From Kaistia hirudinis (GTDB lineage: Bacteria; Pseudomonadota; Alphaproteobacteria; Rhizobiales; Kaistiaceae), in contig NZ_JACIDS010000002.1 in the NCBI RefSeq assembly GCF_014196455.1, positions 930,001 through 994,000 on the forward strand: a DNA stretch of 64,000 bases, given 5' to 3'. Shown here in pieces: positions 8,261-17,956 of this stretch (position 1 is the stretch's first letter; each line of letters starts with the position of its first letter). A program made the translations under genes and the position numbers. Under the pieces are notes generated by a model, which searched no databases, was not told the origin of the DNA, and was given only the letters and a program-made list of their open reading frames with translations.

Positions 8261-9202
8261 ATGACGACGGCGCTGACGTTTCCGGGGCAGGGCAGCCAGG
8301 CTGTCGGAATGGGCAAGGCGCTGGCCGAGGCTCATCCCGCGGCAGCCGCAGTCTTTCAGGAAGTTGACGAGGCGCTCGGCGAGAAGCTCTCCTCGGTCAT
8401 CTTCGAAGGCCCGATCGACACCTTGACGCTGACGGCCAACGCGCAGCCGGCGCTGATGGCGGTGAGCCTCGCGGCCATGCGGGCGCTCGAGGCCGAGGGC
8501 CTCGTGCTCGAGAAGGCCGCTTCCTATGTTGCCGGCCATTCCCTCGGCGAATATTCGGCCCTCGCGGCGGCCGGAAGCCTGTCGCTCGCCGATGCCGCGC
8601 GCCTGCTGCGCATTCGCGGCCGGGCCATGCAGGCGGCGGTTCCCGTGGGCGAGGGCGCCATGGCGGCGCTGCTCGGCCTCGATTTCGAGGCGGCGACGGC
8701 CGTCGCCGCCGAGGCGGCCGGTTCCGACATCTGCCAGGCCGCCAATGATAATGGCCCGGGCCAGGTCGTCATTTCCGGCACGCGCGCCGCGGTCGAGCGT
8801 GCGCTCGAAATCGCCAAGGCGAAGGGCGCCAAGCGCGCGATCCTTCTGCCGGTGAGCGCGCCGTTCCATTGCCGCCTGATGCAGCCGGCCGCCGACGCGA
8901 TGGCCGAGGCGCTGGCCTCCGTCGAGATCGCCGCGCCGCGCGTGCCGATCGTCGCCAATGTGCTCGCCTATCCGATCAGCGATCCGGTCGAGATCCGCGA
9001 TCGCCTCGTCCAGCAGGTTACCGGCATGGTGCGCTGGCGCGAATCGGTCGAATGGCTCGCCGCGAACGGTGTCGATCGCCTCGTCGAAGTCGGCGCCGGC
9101 AAGGTGCTGAGCGGTCTCGCCAAGCGGATCGCGCCGGGTGCCACGACGCTCGCCGTCGGCCAGCCGGAAGACGTGCCCGCGGCCATCGCCGCTTTGACCT
9201 GA
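8261..9202 (+). CDS. fabD: Malonyl-CoA:ACP transacylase
   Basis: Moves malonyl groups from CoA to acyl carrier protein, supplying elongation units for fatty acid synthesis. The protein has 313 residues. LTFPGQGSQAVGMGK opens the fold, GHSLGEYSA carries the catalytic serine (Ser94), and SAPFHCRLM holds the paired histidine. The ATG at 8261 is chosen because it places the FPGQGSQ motif at the normal position; the frame runs further upstream without family similarity. fabG starts 14 nt downstream, so the two are co-transcribed. Confidence 0.97.
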   Translation: MTTALTFPGQGSQAVGMGKALAEAHPAAAAVFQEVDEALGEKLSSVIFEGPIDTLTLTANAQPALMAVSLAAMRALEAEGLVLEKAASYVAGHSLGEYSALAAAGSLSLADAARLLRIRGRAMQAAVPVGEGAMAALLGLDFEAATAVAAEAAGSDICQAANDNGPGQVVISGTRAAVERALEIAKAKGAKRAILLPVSAPFHCRLMQPAADAMAEALASVEIAAPRVPIVANVLAYPISDPVEIRDRLVQQVTGMVRWRESVEWLAANGVDRLVEVGAGKVLSGLAKRIAPGATTLAVGQPEDVPAAIAALT

Positions 9203-9216
9203 AGGAGAGGGTTCTG

Positions 9217-9954
9217 ATGTTCGATCTGACCGGCAAGCGCGCGCTCGTCACAGGCGCGAGCGGCGGCATCGGCAAGGCGATCGCCACGCAGCTGCACGGG
9301 CAGGGCGCGACCGTCGCGCTCTCCGGAACCCGCCGCGAGGCTCTCGACGCGCTCGCGGCCGAACTCGGCGAACGCGCCCATGTGTTCCCGGCGAATCTCG
9401 CCTCGTCCGACGAGGTCGAGGCGCTGGTCCCCGCCGTCGAAGAAGCGCTGGGCGGTCTCGACATTCTCGTCAACAATGCCGGTATCACGCGCGACATGCT
9501 GTTTGCGCGGCTTTCGGACGAAGCCTGGGCGCAGGTGCTCGACGTCAATCTGACGGCGCCCTTCCGCCTCGCGCGCGCCGCGCTCCGCGGCATGATGCGC
9601 CAGCGCTCCGGCCGCATCATCAACATCTCTTCCGTGGTCGCCGTAACCGGCAATCCGGGGCAGGGCAACTATACCGCCGCCAAGGCCGGCCTCATCGGTA
9701 TGTCCAAGTCGCTCGCGAGCGAGGTGGCCGGCCGCAACATCACCGTGAACTGCGTTGCCCCCGGTTTCATCGAGACCGCGATGACCGACGTGCTGAACGA
9801 AAAGATTCGTGCGGCGATCCTGGAGCGCGTGCCGGCGAAGCGACTCGGCAGCGGTGAAGAAGTCGCCTCCGCAGTCGTGTATCTCGCCTCCGACGAAGCG
9901 GCCTATGTCACCGGCCAGACGCTGCACGTCAACGGCGGCATGGCTATGATCTAA
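9217..9954 (+). CDS. fabG: 3-oxoacyl-ACP reductase
   Basis: NADPH-dependent reduction of 3-ketoacyl-ACP in each round of fatty acid elongation. A classic short-chain dehydrogenase of 245 residues: TGASGGIGKAIA binds the cofactor, NNAGITRDML is the conserved strand 4 block, and the active site is the ISS serine with YTAAK. The C-terminus (ASDEAAYVTGQTLHVNGGMAM) is typical of FabG. GAAGGAGAGG precedes the ATG at good spacing. It sits directly after fabD and before acpP, the standard order. Confidence 0.97.
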   Translation: MFDLTGKRALVTGASGGIGKAIATQLHGQGATVALSGTRREALDALAAELGERAHVFPANLASSDEVEALVPAVEEALGGLDILVNNAGITRDMLFARLSDEAWAQVLDVNLTAPFRLARAALRGMMRQRSGRIINISSVVAVTGNPGQGNYTAAKAGLIGMSKSLASEVAGRNITVNCVAPGFIETAMTDVLNEKIRAAILERVPAKRLGSGEEVASAVVYLASDEAAYVTGQTLHVNGGMAMI

Positions 9955-10220
9955 AAGGGAAATCCCGACCGGTTTCCGGCAGCGCCGGCCGTGCCCGCAG
10001 AGGGGGCGGCGGCGCTGGTCAAGGTTTGGAAACTGTGTTAGGACCGCCCATCGATCGGACTGCTCTTCGAGCGCGGGGCTACGACGAAGCAGCGGATTGA
10101 CGGTGACACCAGACTAGTGACGATATCGCGGAACGATTACGGGAACTGCGCCGAACGATGCATTCCCGGTGCGAGAGGTCGCACAGAGTTTAATGAAACG
10201 AGCAAGTCGAGGTTTGAGAA
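9955..10220 (+). promoter_or_regulatory. acpP upstream region with candidate promoter
   Basis: 266 nt between fabG and acpP without a gene. acpP is normally made in large excess over FabG and often has its own promoter. A TTGACG at 10097-10102 followed after 18 nt by CGATAT (10121-10126) is a candidate -35/-10 pair. This is a pattern match only. Confidence 0.35.
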
Positions 10221-10457
10221 ATGAGCGATATCGCTGACCGGGTTAAGAAGATCGTCATCGAGCACCTCGGCGTCGAAGCCGACAAGGTGACCGAGGGCGC
10301 GAGCTTCATCGACGACCTCGGCGCGGACAGCCTCGACACGGTCGAGCTGGTCATGGCCTTCGAGGAAGAGTTCGGCGTCGAGATTCCGGACGATGCCGCC
10401 GAGACGATCCTGACCGTCGGCGACGCCGTCAGCTTCCTCGAGAAGAACGCCGGCTGA
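10221..10457 (+). CDS. acpP: Acyl carrier protein
   Basis: Carries growing acyl chains on a 4'-phosphopantetheine arm. It has 78 residues and is strongly acidic. The attachment site [10 protein letters not shown] is intact, with Ser37 as the modified residue, followed by the recognition helix [28 protein letters not shown] stretch precedes the ATG. It lies between fabG and fabF, as in most proteobacteria. Confidence 0.98.
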   Translation: MSDIADRVKKIVIEHLGVEADKVTEGASFIDDLGADSLDTVELVMAFEEEFGVEIPDDAAETILTVGDAVSFLEKNAG

Positions 10458-10530
10458 GCCTCCGGCTTACGCCAGAGCACAGACAAGAACGGCGGCCGGA
10501 TTCGATCTGAGTCCGGTCCGGGAGAAGCGC

Positions 10531-11793
10531 ATGAGACGTGTCGTCGTTACCGGGATGGGTATGGTGTCGCCGCTCGGTTGCGGCGTCGAACCATCTTGGC
10601 AGAATCTCGTCGCCGGCCGCAGTGGCGCCGCGCGGATCACCGAGTTTGAAGTCGACGACCTGCCTTGCCAGATTGCGTGCGCGATCCCACGCGGCTCGAA
10701 GGACGAGGGCAAGTACAGTCCCGACGACTGGATGGAGCCCAAGGAGCAGCGCAAGGTCGACGAGTTCATCGTCTATGCGATGGCCGCGGCCGACCAGGCG
10801 GTGCATGATTCGGGCTGGCTCCCCACTAATTACGAGGACCAGATCCGCACCGGCGTGCTGATCGGCTCGGGCATTGGCGGGCTCCAGGGCATCGTCGAGG
10901 CCGGCCATGTCCTCCGTGACCGGGGACCGCGGCGCATCAGCCCGTTCTTCATCACGGGCCGCCTGATCAATCTGGCCTCGGGGCAGGTATCGATCCGCTT
11001 CGGCTTCAAGGGTCCGAACCATTCGGTGGTCACCGCCTGCTCAACCGGCGCGCATGCGATCGGCGATGCGGCGCGGCTGATCGCGCTCGATGATGCCGAC
11101 GTCATGGTCGCCGGCGGCACCGAGAGCCCGATCTCGCGCATCGGCATTGCCGGCTTCGCCGCCTGCAAGGCGCTCTCGACGGGCTTCAACGACCGTCCCA
11201 CCCAGGCCTCGCGCCCCTATGACCGCGACCGCGACGGTTTCGTCATGGGCGAGGGCTCGGGCATCGTCGTCCTGGAAGAGCGCGAACACGCTCTTGCGCG
11301 TGGCGCCAAGATCTATGGCGAGGTCATCGGCTACGGCCTCTCCGGCGACGCCTATCACATCACCGCTCCGACCCCGGATGGCGACGGCGCCTATCGCTGC
11401 ATGACCGCAGCGCTGAAGCGCGCCGGCGTCTCGCCGTCGGACGTGGACTATGTGAACGCCCACGGCACCTCGACGATGGCGGACGAGATCGAACTCGCCG
11501 CGGTCGAGCGCGTGCTCGGCAATGCCGCCTCGACGACGTCGATGTCCTCCACCAAGTCGGCGACCGGCCATCTGCTCGGCGCTGCCGGCGCGGTCGAGGC
11601 GATCTTCTCGCTGCTCGCGATCCGCGACCAGATCGCGCCGCCGACGATCAATCTCGACAATCCCTCGGTCGAGACGGCCATCGATCTCGTGCCGAACGTC
11701 GCGCGCCCGCGCAAGATCGACGTCGCCGTGTCGAATTCCTTCGGATTCGGCGGCACCAATGCCTCGCTGGTGTTCCGCCGGCACGAGGTCTGA
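10531..11793 (+). CDS. fabF: 3-oxoacyl-ACP synthase II (beta-ketoacyl-ACP synthase)
   Basis: Condenses malonyl-ACP with acyl-ACP, including the palmitoleate to cis-vaccenate step. The protein has 420 residues. The thiolase-fold active site is complete: Cys170 in VTACSTGAHAIGDA, one histidine in NAHGTSTMADE and the second in ATGHLLGAAGAVEA. It ends with the usual SNSFGFGGTNASLVF block. The gene starts 73 nt after acpP with GGAGAAGCGC before the ATG. A GC-rich inverted repeat (about 11811-11832) lies just past the stop but lacks a T-run. Confidence 0.97.
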   Translation: MRRVVVTGMGMVSPLGCGVEPSWQNLVAGRSGAARITEFEVDDLPCQIACAIPRGSKDEGKYSPDDWMEPKEQRKVDEFIVYAMAAADQAVHDSGWLPTNYEDQIRTGVLIGSGIGGLQGIVEAGHVLRDRGPRRISPFFITGRLINLASGQVSIRFGFKGPNHSVVTACSTGAHAIGDAARLIALDDADVMVAGGTESPISRIGIAGFAACKALSTGFNDRPTQASRPYDRDRDGFVMGEGSGIVVLEEREHALARGAKIYGEVIGYGLSGDAYHITAPTPDGDGAYRCMTAALKRAGVSPSDVDYVNAHGTSTMADEIELAAVERVLGNAASTTSMSSTKSATGHLLGAAGAVEAIFSLLAIRDQIAPPTINLDNPSVETAIDLVPNVARPRKIDVAVSNSFGFGGTNASLVFRRHEV

Positions 11794-11926
11794 TCCCGAC
11801 GACGCAGGCCCGCCCGCCGCTTTATGGCGGGCGCCTTCGCGCTTTCGCCATAATCGTCCATACAGTCGCCTGAAGGGTTCCGGCTGCTCCGCGCCTGATT
11901 CCCTCGGATCCGAAAAGTAGGGTGTT

Positions 11927-13285
11927 ATGAACGATTCGAGCCTGCCTGACGGAGCTGCTCAGAAGAACGTCACGGATGACGTAAGGGCGCCCGACGTCGG
12001 ACAGCGGATCAATCCGCGTAGCCCGGGCGAGACCCTGCGCCCCGAGCGGCTGCCGCCCCCGCCGACGCGTTCGAAGCAGGCCCGCCATCCCCTCGTGATC
12101 GTCATGAACTTCGCCATGACGATCATCGTCGTCGGCGTGCTCGGCGTCGCCGGCGTGTTCTTCTTCGGCAAGATGCGCTTCGAGGAGCGCAGCCATTTCG
12201 ACCAGCCGCGGACCGTCTCCATCGACCGTGGCATGGGCCTGTCGACGATCGCCGAGACGCTGCATGAGCGCGGGCTGATCTCGTCGAAATGGATCTTCAT
12301 CGCCGGCGTGCGCGCCGCGCGCGTCCAGGACGACCTCAAGGCCGGCGAATATCTGATCCCCGCGCATTCGAGCATGCGCGAAATCATGAACGAGCTCGTC
12401 AGCGGCAAGTCGATCGTCTACTCGGTGACCATTCCCGAGGGGCTGACGTCGCAGCAGATCGTGGACCGGCTCAATGCCGATCCCGTGCTGATCGGTGCGG
12501 TTGCCGAGGTTCCCGCCGAGGGCACGCTTCTCCCCGACACCTATCGCTACACGCGCGGCGATTCGCGCCAGAACATCATCGACCGGATGATCCGCGAGCG
12601 GGATCGCGTGCTGACCGCCGTCTGGAACAGCCGCGACAAGGATCTGCCGATCGAGACGCAGGACCAGCTCGTCACGCTCGCCTCGATCGTGGAGAAGGAG
12701 ACGGGCATGGCGGATGAGCGCAGCCGCGTCGCCGCCGTCTTCATCAATCGCATCAAGCAGAACATGCGCCTGCAGTCGGACCCGACCGTGATCTACGGCG
12801 TCTATGGCGGTGCCGGGCTGCCGAGCGGCGCGTCGATCACCAAGGCCGACCTGGACGCCGAGAACGACTACAACACCTACAAGATCGCCGGCCTGCCGAA
12901 GGGGCCGATCGCCAATCCAGGCAAGGCGTCGCTCGCCGCGGTCGCCAATCCATCGCGCACGAAGGATCTCTATTTCGTCGCCGACGGCACGGGTGGGCAC
13001 TCCTTCTCGGAGACCTATCAGGAGCATCGCAAGAACGTCGCGCGCTACCGCCAGGTGCTGGCGAAGCAGAAGGCGGATGGCACCGCGACGGCGGCGCTCG
13101 CCGGCGGTCCGGGCGATGCGCTCGACGAAGATCCGGCCGCTGCGGGCCAGGATCCGGCGGCGGAGAGCCCGGCGGATGCCACGGATGGCAGCGCTGCGAA
13201 CGACACCGCGGGCTATGATGTCCCGGCCAAGCCCGAGCCCTCGCCGGGCACCCCGACGCCCAAGCGCAAGCCGAACGCCGGCTAG
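11927..13285 (+). CDS. mltG: Endolytic murein transglycosylase MltG
   Basis: Cuts nascent glycan strands in peptidoglycan and so limits their length. The protein has 452 residues. A cytoplasmic Pro-rich N-terminus is followed by one membrane helix (about 54-77, VIVMNFAMTIIVVGVLGVAG), a LysM-like domain and the YceG catalytic domain, with the expected glutamate in LASIVEKETG and the downstream MRLQSDPTVIYG and YNTYKIAGLPKGPI blocks. The last 80 residues are a disordered Ala/Pro/Asp tail. It follows fabF, a widespread arrangement. Confidence 0.95.
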   Translation: MNDSSLPDGAAQKNVTDDVRAPDVGQRINPRSPGETLRPERLPPPPTRSKQARHPLVIVMNFAMTIIVVGVLGVAGVFFFGKMRFEERSHFDQPRTVSIDRGMGLSTIAETLHERGLISSKWIFIAGVRAARVQDDLKAGEYLIPAHSSMREIMNELVSGKSIVYSVTIPEGLTSQQIVDRLNADPVLIGAVAEVPAEGTLLPDTYRYTRGDSRQNIIDRMIRERDRVLTAVWNSRDKDLPIETQDQLVTLASIVEKETGMADERSRVAAVFINRIKQNMRLQSDPTVIYGVYGGAGLPSGASITKADLDAENDYNTYKIAGLPKGPIANPGKASLAAVANPSRTKDLYFVADGTGGHSFSETYQEHRKNVARYRQVLAKQKADGTATAALAGGPGDALDEDPAAAGQDPAAESPADATDGSAANDTAGYDVPAKPEPSPGTPTPKRKPNAG

Positions 13286-13374
13286 GCGTTTTCCTGCCAG
13301 CCATTGCCAATCTTGAGCGCAGCCGGGCCCCGGACTACTGTCGCTTTCTTTCGGCGCGGAGCCTCGGACGATCC

Positions 13375-14262
13375 ATGACGTTGATGAGCATGACGGGCTT
13401 TGCCCGCGCCGCCGGTGCCGGCTTCGGCTATCGCTGGGCCTGGGAACTGCGGAGCGTGAACGGCAAGGGCCTCGATGTGCGCCTCCGCCTTCCGCCCGGT
13501 CAGGATCATCTCGACCAGCCGGCGCGCGAGCGCATCGGCGGGCGGCTGCATCGCGGCAGTCTTCAGGCGAGCCTGTCGCTGCAGCGCGAGGCGAGCGCCA
13601 CCAAGCTCAAGGTCAATGAGGAACTGCTTGCTTCGCTGCTCGAGCTGATGCGCCGCGTCGGCGCCGAGATCGCGGCGGCTCCGCCGACCCTTGATGGCAT
13701 CTTGGCGATCCGCGGCGTCGTCGAGACGGTGGATGCCGAGGACGACCCCGAAGCGGTCGCGGCGGTCAGCGCCCGTATTCTCGACGATCTCGACATCGCG
13801 CTCGCCGAGCTGGTGGTCGCGAGGGCGCGCGAGGGCGCGCAGCTCGGGGCGATCCTCGGCGCGCGGCTGGATGAGGTCGACCGGCTGCGGGCCGCTGCCG
13901 AGACCGCGCCCGCGCGCACGCCGGAGGCCATTCGCGTCCGCCTCGCCGAACAGGTGGCGAACCTCCTCGGCGCCTCGCCGGCGCTCGACCCTGACCGGCT
14001 CTATCAGGAGGCGGCGCTGCTGGCGACGCGCGCCGATATCCGCGAGGAGCTCGACCGCCTGGAGGCGCATGTCGGCGCCGCCCGTGCGCTGCTCGCCGAG
14101 GGTGGCGCGGTCGGCCGCAAGCTCGATTTCCTCGCGCAGGAATTCAATCGCGAGACCAACACGCTGTGTTCCAAGGCGAATGATCGCTCGTTGACGGCGA
14201 TCGGCCTCGAACTCAAGGCAGCCGTCGACCAACTGCGCGAGCAGGTCCAGAATCTCGAATAG
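13375..14262 (+). CDS. yicC: YicC/YloC family endoribonuclease
   Basis: Member of the YicC family, shown in E. coli and Bacillus to be a metal-dependent endoribonuclease involved in RNA turnover. The 295 residues begin with the signature MSMTGFARA and [18 protein letters not shown]. The C-terminal DUF1732 half ends with the family block [20 protein letters not shown] and a final helix ([17 protein letters not shown]). The gene sits 13 nt upstream of gmk, the common conserved pairing. The N-terminal MTL may be skipped in favour of the ATG three codons later. Confidence 0.93.
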   Translation: MTLMSMTGFARAAGAGFGYRWAWELRSVNGKGLDVRLRLPPGQDHLDQPARERIGGRLHRGSLQASLSLQREASATKLKVNEELLASLLELMRRVGAEIAAAPPTLDGILAIRGVVETVDAEDDPEAVAAVSARILDDLDIALAELVVARAREGAQLGAILGARLDEVDRLRAAAETAPARTPEAIRVRLAEQVANLLGASPALDPDRLYQEAALLATRADIREELDRLEAHVGAARALLAEGGAVGRKLDFLAQEFNRETNTLCSKANDRSLTAIGLELKAAVDQLREQVQNLE

Positions 14263-14275
14263 GAATGAGCCGTTC

Positions 14276-14968
14276 ATGACGCCAATCGGAACGAGGACAA
14301 CGGCGGCGGTGACCGCGGCCAGCGCCAAGTCGGAGCGCAGGGGGCTCATGCTGGTCCTCTCCTCGCCCTCGGGCGCGGGCAAATCCACGATCGCGCGCCA
14401 CCTCATGGAGCAGGACAAGGACATCGTGCTGTCCGTGTCGGTGACGACGCGCGGGCGCCGGCCGAGCGAGATCGAGGGGGTGCACTACCACTTCATCGAC
14501 CAGGAGACGTTCGATCGCATGCGCGATCATGGCGACCTGCTCGAATGGGCGCAGGTGCACGGCAATTGCTACGGCACGCCGAAGGCGCCGGTGGAGAAGG
14601 CGCTGTCGTCGGGGCTCGACGTGCTGTTCGATATCGACTGGCAGGGCGCGGACCAGGTCGCCAAGGCCATGCCGCAGGATCTCGTGCGGATCTTCGTCCT
14701 GCCGCCGACCATGACCGAACTCGCCGCGCGGCTCGAGCGCCGGGCGGAGGACAAGCCCGATGTGATCGCGCGCCGCCTCGCCAATGCGCGGGGCGAGATC
14801 TCACACTGGCGCGACTATGACTATGTCATCATCAACAAGGACCTGCAGACCTCGCTGCAGAAGGCACAGGCGATCCTCTACGCCGAGCGCATGAAGCGCG
14901 CCCGCACGACCTGGCTCGAGGCGTTCGTCGAGGAATTGCTGTCCGAGGAGATCGAGAGCGGCGGCTGA
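14276..14968 (+). CDS. gmk: Guanylate kinase
   Basis: Phosphorylates GMP to GDP with ATP. The protein has 230 residues. The P-loop is [10 protein letters not shown] (about 29-38). GMP-binding residues lie in [20 protein letters not shown], and the lid segment in [19 protein letters not shown]. The first 20 residues are an extra low-complexity leader, so translation could begin at the internal ATG of GLMLVLSS, but the upstream ATG overlaps the spacing expected from yicC. It ends 9 nt from the convergent rsmA. Confidence 0.96.
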   Translation: MTPIGTRTTAAVTAASAKSERRGLMLVLSSPSGAGKSTIARHLMEQDKDIVLSVSVTTRGRRPSEIEGVHYHFIDQETFDRMRDHGDLLEWAQVHGNCYGTPKAPVEKALSSGLDVLFDIDWQGADQVAKAMPQDLVRIFVLPPTMTELAARLERRAEDKPDVIARRLANARGEISHWRDYDYVIINKDLQTSLQKAQAILYAERMKRARTTWLEAFVEELLSEEIESGG

Positions 14969-14977
14969 GCCGCCGGC

Positions 14978-15847
14978 TCACGCCGTTCCGGGTTCGCCCG
15001 CGCGCTGCGCCGAAAGCGCATTGGCGAGGCGCACGAAACCCGCGACGTCGATCTCCTCCGCTCGTGCGGTCTCGACCAGGCCCGCAGTGGCCAGAAGCGG
15101 TAGCGGATCGACGCCGAGGCTCTTGAGGCTCTGGCGCAGCATCTTCCGCCTCTGGCCGAAGGCGGCTGCCGTGACGCGCTCCAGCGCGGCGCGGTCGCAG
15201 GGCAGGGGCTCGGCTCGCGGAATAAGTTCGACGACCGATGACACGACCTTCGGCGGCGGCGTGAACGCCTTGGGCGAGATGTCGAACAGCAGCCGCGCCT
15301 CGGCGCGCCAGCCGGCGAGCACCGCCAGCCGGCCATAGGCATCGTCGTCCGGCGTCGCGACGATCCGTTCCGCGACCTCGCGCTGGAACATCAGCGTCAT
15401 CCGATCGAAGAATGGCGGCCAGGGTTCGGTCTGGAGCCAGCCGATCAGCAGCGGCGTCGCGATATTGTAGGGCAGGTTGGCGACGATCCGCACAGGCCCC
15501 GCGGCGGGCGCCAATGCCCGGTAGTCCGTCGCGAGCGCATCGCCCTCGATGACCTCGAGCCGACCCGGATAATGCGCCGCGATCTCGGCGAGCGCCTCCA
15601 GGCAGCGCGCGTCGCGCTCGATCGCGACGACCTTCTCGGCGCCTTCCATCAGCAGCGCACGGGTAAGACCGCCAGGTCCCGGACCAACCTCGATGACGGT
15701 AACGCCCTTCAGCGGACCCGCGGAGCGGGCGATTCGACCCGTGAGATTGAGATCGAGCAGGAAGTTCTGGCCGAGCGCCTTGACCGCCCGGAGGCCATGC
15801 CGCGCGATGACGTCGCGTAGCGGCGGCAATCCATCCATGGCGTTCAC
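14978..15847 (-). CDS. rsmA: 16S rRNA (adenine1518/1519-N6) dimethyltransferase
   Basis: KsgA-type enzyme that dimethylates two adjacent adenines in the terminal hairpin of 16S rRNA late in 30S assembly. The protein has 289 residues. [16 protein letters not shown] is the N-terminal signature, [16 protein letters not shown] the SAM site, and [13 protein letters not shown] the NLPY catalytic motif. The assigned start is a GTG at 15847 whose first four bases overlap the pdxA stop (GTGA). An ATG at 15838 gives a protein three residues shorter. It is the last gene of the lptF-to-rsmA unit. Confidence 0.96.
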   Translation of the reverse strand: MNAMDGLPPLRDVIARHGLRAVKALGQNFLLDLNLTGRIARSAGPLKGVTVIEVGPGPGGLTRALLMEGAEKVVAIERDARCLEALAEIAAHYPGRLEVIEGDALATDYRALAPAAGPVRIVANLPYNIATPLLIGWLQTEPWPPFFDRMTLMFQREVAERIVATPDDDAYGRLAVLAGWRAEARLLFDISPKAFTPPPKVVSSVVELIPRAEPLPCDRAALERVTAAAFGQRRKMLRQSLKSLGVDPLPLLATAGLVETARAEEIDVAGFVRLANALSAQRAGEPGTA

Positions 15848-16902
15848 GCGATCTGCCTGGCCGAGCTGTGTTCTGCTCTGTAGTCGGCCTCATGCCGCGC
15901 CAGTTCGTCGGCGAGGCGAAGCGCCGCCGCAAGGCTGGAGAAGTCCGCCTGGCCCGTGCCCGCGATGTCGAAGGCGGTGCCGTGATCCGGCGAGGTGCGG
16001 ATGAAGGGGAGGCCGAGCGTGACGTTCACCGTCTCGGAGAAGGCGATCGTCTTGGTCGGGATCAGCGCCTGGTCGTGATACATGCACAGCGCGACGTCAT
16101 AGCGGGTCCGTGCGGCCGGATGGAACATCGTATCCGGCGAGAGCGGTCCGATCGCGTCGATGCCTTCCTCCTGCAGCGCGGCAACCGCCGGCCGGAGGAC
16201 TGCATCGTCCTCGGTTCCCATTACGCCACCTTCGCCAGCATGCGGATTGAGGCCGGCGACGGCGATTCGGGGCCGCGCTATGCCGAATCGGCGGCGCATC
16301 TCATTGTCGATGGTGCGCCCGGTCGAGATGATCAGCCGATCGGTGATCATGCCGGGCACCGACGCGATCGGCACATGGATCGTCGCCGGAACGGCACGCA
16401 GTCCTGGCCCGGCCAGCATCATGACCGGCCGCGCCGGGCTGCCGCTCCAGGCAGCCGAGAGCATGCCCAGGAACTCGGTATGCCCGGGATGCTGGAAGCC
16501 GGCATCGAATAGGATCTTCTTGTTGATCGGATTGGTGACGATCGCGGAGGCGAGGCCGGCCCGCACGTCGCCCACCGCGCGCGCAATCGCCTCGATCACG
16601 CCGAGCGCAGCGGTCCGCTCAGGGCGGCCCGGCTCGGCAAAGGCTTTCGATTCGAGTGGTACGACAGGCAGCGCATGCGGAAAGACCGCGGCCGCGTCGG
16701 CGGCGGCGATGGTCTCGATCGGGATGTCGAGGCCCAGCCTTTCCGCGCGATCCCGAAGCACGTCGGGATCGGCAAGGCAGTAAAATGCCGGAAGCGAACG
16801 CTCACGCCACGCTTTCCACGCCATCAGCGTGACATCGGGACCGATGCCGGCCGGCTCACCCATCGTCAGGGCGAGGGGACGAAATGTTTCAGTCTGCGCC
16901 AT
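15844..16902 (-). CDS. pdxA: 4-hydroxythreonine-4-phosphate dehydrogenase
   Basis: Oxidises 4-phosphohydroxy-L-threonine in the DXP-dependent pathway to pyridoxal 5'-phosphate. The protein has 352 residues, slightly longer than E. coli PdxA. Recognisable blocks are [12 protein letters not shown] at the N-terminus, GHTEFLGML, the metal-binding [16 protein letters not shown] and [15 protein letters not shown]. It lies 4 nt downstream of the surA-like gene and overlaps rsmA by 4 nt, the same surA-pdxA-ksgA order as in E. coli. Confidence 0.96.
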   Translation of the reverse strand: MAQTETFRPLALTMGEPAGIGPDVTLMAWKAWRERSLPAFYCLADPDVLRDRAERLGLDIPIETIAAADAAAVFPHALPVVPLESKAFAEPGRPERTAALGVIEAIARAVGDVRAGLASAIVTNPINKKILFDAGFQHPGHTEFLGMLSAAWSGSPARPVMMLAGPGLRAVPATIHVPIASVPGMITDRLIISTGRTIDNEMRRRFGIARPRIAVAGLNPHAGEGGVMGTEDDAVLRPAVAALQEEGIDAIGPLSPDTMFHPAARTRYDVALCMYHDQALIPTKTIAFSETVNVTLGLPFIRTSPDHGTAFDIAGTGQADFSSLAAALRLADELARHEADYRAEHSSARQIA

Positions 16903-16906
16903 GGCC

Positions 16907-17839
16907 CTAGTTATAGGAGATTATGGCGTCCTTTCGAAGCTCCGCCTTCACCGTCTTGTCGAGATCCTTCGTCTGCTCGGCGGTCAGGCGGCGCTCGACC
17001 TCGGCGCGGACGCCGGCCGTGCTCTGGATTTCCTTGACCGAGCACACGGCAATGACCTCGACGCCACGGGCGGAGACCTCCGGCTTCAGCGTGCCGCCGG
17101 CCGGGACCTTGGCCAGCGCCTCGGCGAAATCGCCTTCGATCTGGCTGGTGTCGCGGCGGCCCGCGTCGACGACGACCACACCCTTCAGCGCCTTCGCCTG
17201 GTTCAGGCTGTTGTCACAGCCCGAGAAACGCTGGCGGAAAGCCTCGGCCTCGCGCTGGCGCTGCGGCACCAGACCGGGCGGCGAGCCCTTCGGCACGACG
17301 AACACGATCTGCTGCAGCCGGTATTCCTTCATCGTCGCCGCGTCGGCATTGATGCCTTCCTTGGCGAGCTCGGCCTGGATGTCGGCCTCGCTGACATCGG
17401 CCGAGGCGGCGCTCGCCTTGGCGCGCATGACGTTGCCGAACATGATCTGGGCGCGCAGCAGCTTGCGCAGTGAATCGGGCTCGACCCCGTTCTGCTTAAG
17501 AGCCTTCGAGAAGGCCTCCGGCGAGAGCTTGACCTGTTTCGCGATGCCGTTGAAGCGCTGATCGATCTGGGCGTCGGGCACCGATATGTTGCGCTTCTTG
17601 GCGGCCTGATCCACGAGCGTCTCGTCGATCAGATCCTCAAGCGCCTGCTTCGGATTGGTCTTCTGATGGAACAGCGTCAGCATCTTGACGCGCTGGCTGA
17701 CGTCGTAGCTCGTGATCGGCTGGCCGTTGACGGTCGCCTTGACGGCGGCCTGCTGCGCTGCGGCTGGCTGAGCCATGGCGAAGGCGGTCGCCAGAACGAG
17801 CGCCGTCAGGAACGCAGCCCTTCGAATGACAGTCTGCAT
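16907..17839 (-). CDS. SurA-like periplasmic peptidyl-prolyl isomerase/chaperone
   Basis: Periplasmic chaperone thought to escort outer membrane proteins such as LptD. It has a signal peptide (MQTVIRRAAFLTALVLATAF, cleaved after MAQPAAA), a SurA N-terminal domain (VNGQPITSYDVSQRVKML, then ALEDLIDETLVDQAAKKRNI) and a shortened parvulin-like region (EYRLQQIVFVVPKGSP). The 310 residues allow one isomerase domain, not the two of E. coli SurA. The frame is open to 17947, with further ATGs at 17860 and 17884. I prefer 17839 because it gives a clean signal peptide, although no strong ribosome binding site decides the start. It lies between lptD and pdxA. Confidence 0.85.
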   Translation of the reverse strand: MQTVIRRAAFLTALVLATAFAMAQPAAAQQAAVKATVNGQPITSYDVSQRVKMLTLFHQKTNPKQALEDLIDETLVDQAAKKRNISVPDAQIDQRFNGIAKQVKLSPEAFSKALKQNGVEPDSLRKLLRAQIMFGNVMRAKASAASADVSEADIQAELAKEGINADAATMKEYRLQQIVFVVPKGSPPGLVPQRQREAEAFRQRFSGCDNSLNQAKALKGVVVVDAGRRDTSQIEGDFAEALAKVPAGGTLKPEVSARGVEVIAVCSVKEIQSTAGVRAEVERRLTAEQTKDLDKTVKAELRKDAIISYN

Positions 17840-17956
17840 GGCTGAAATCGTCGATCCCATCTCTAGCTGTATCGCGCGGCGCATGCTCTGCGTCCAACCC
17901 CTCCAAACAGCAGAAATCCGGCAAAAGCATGAAGCTGCCGGATCCATTCCGCTCGA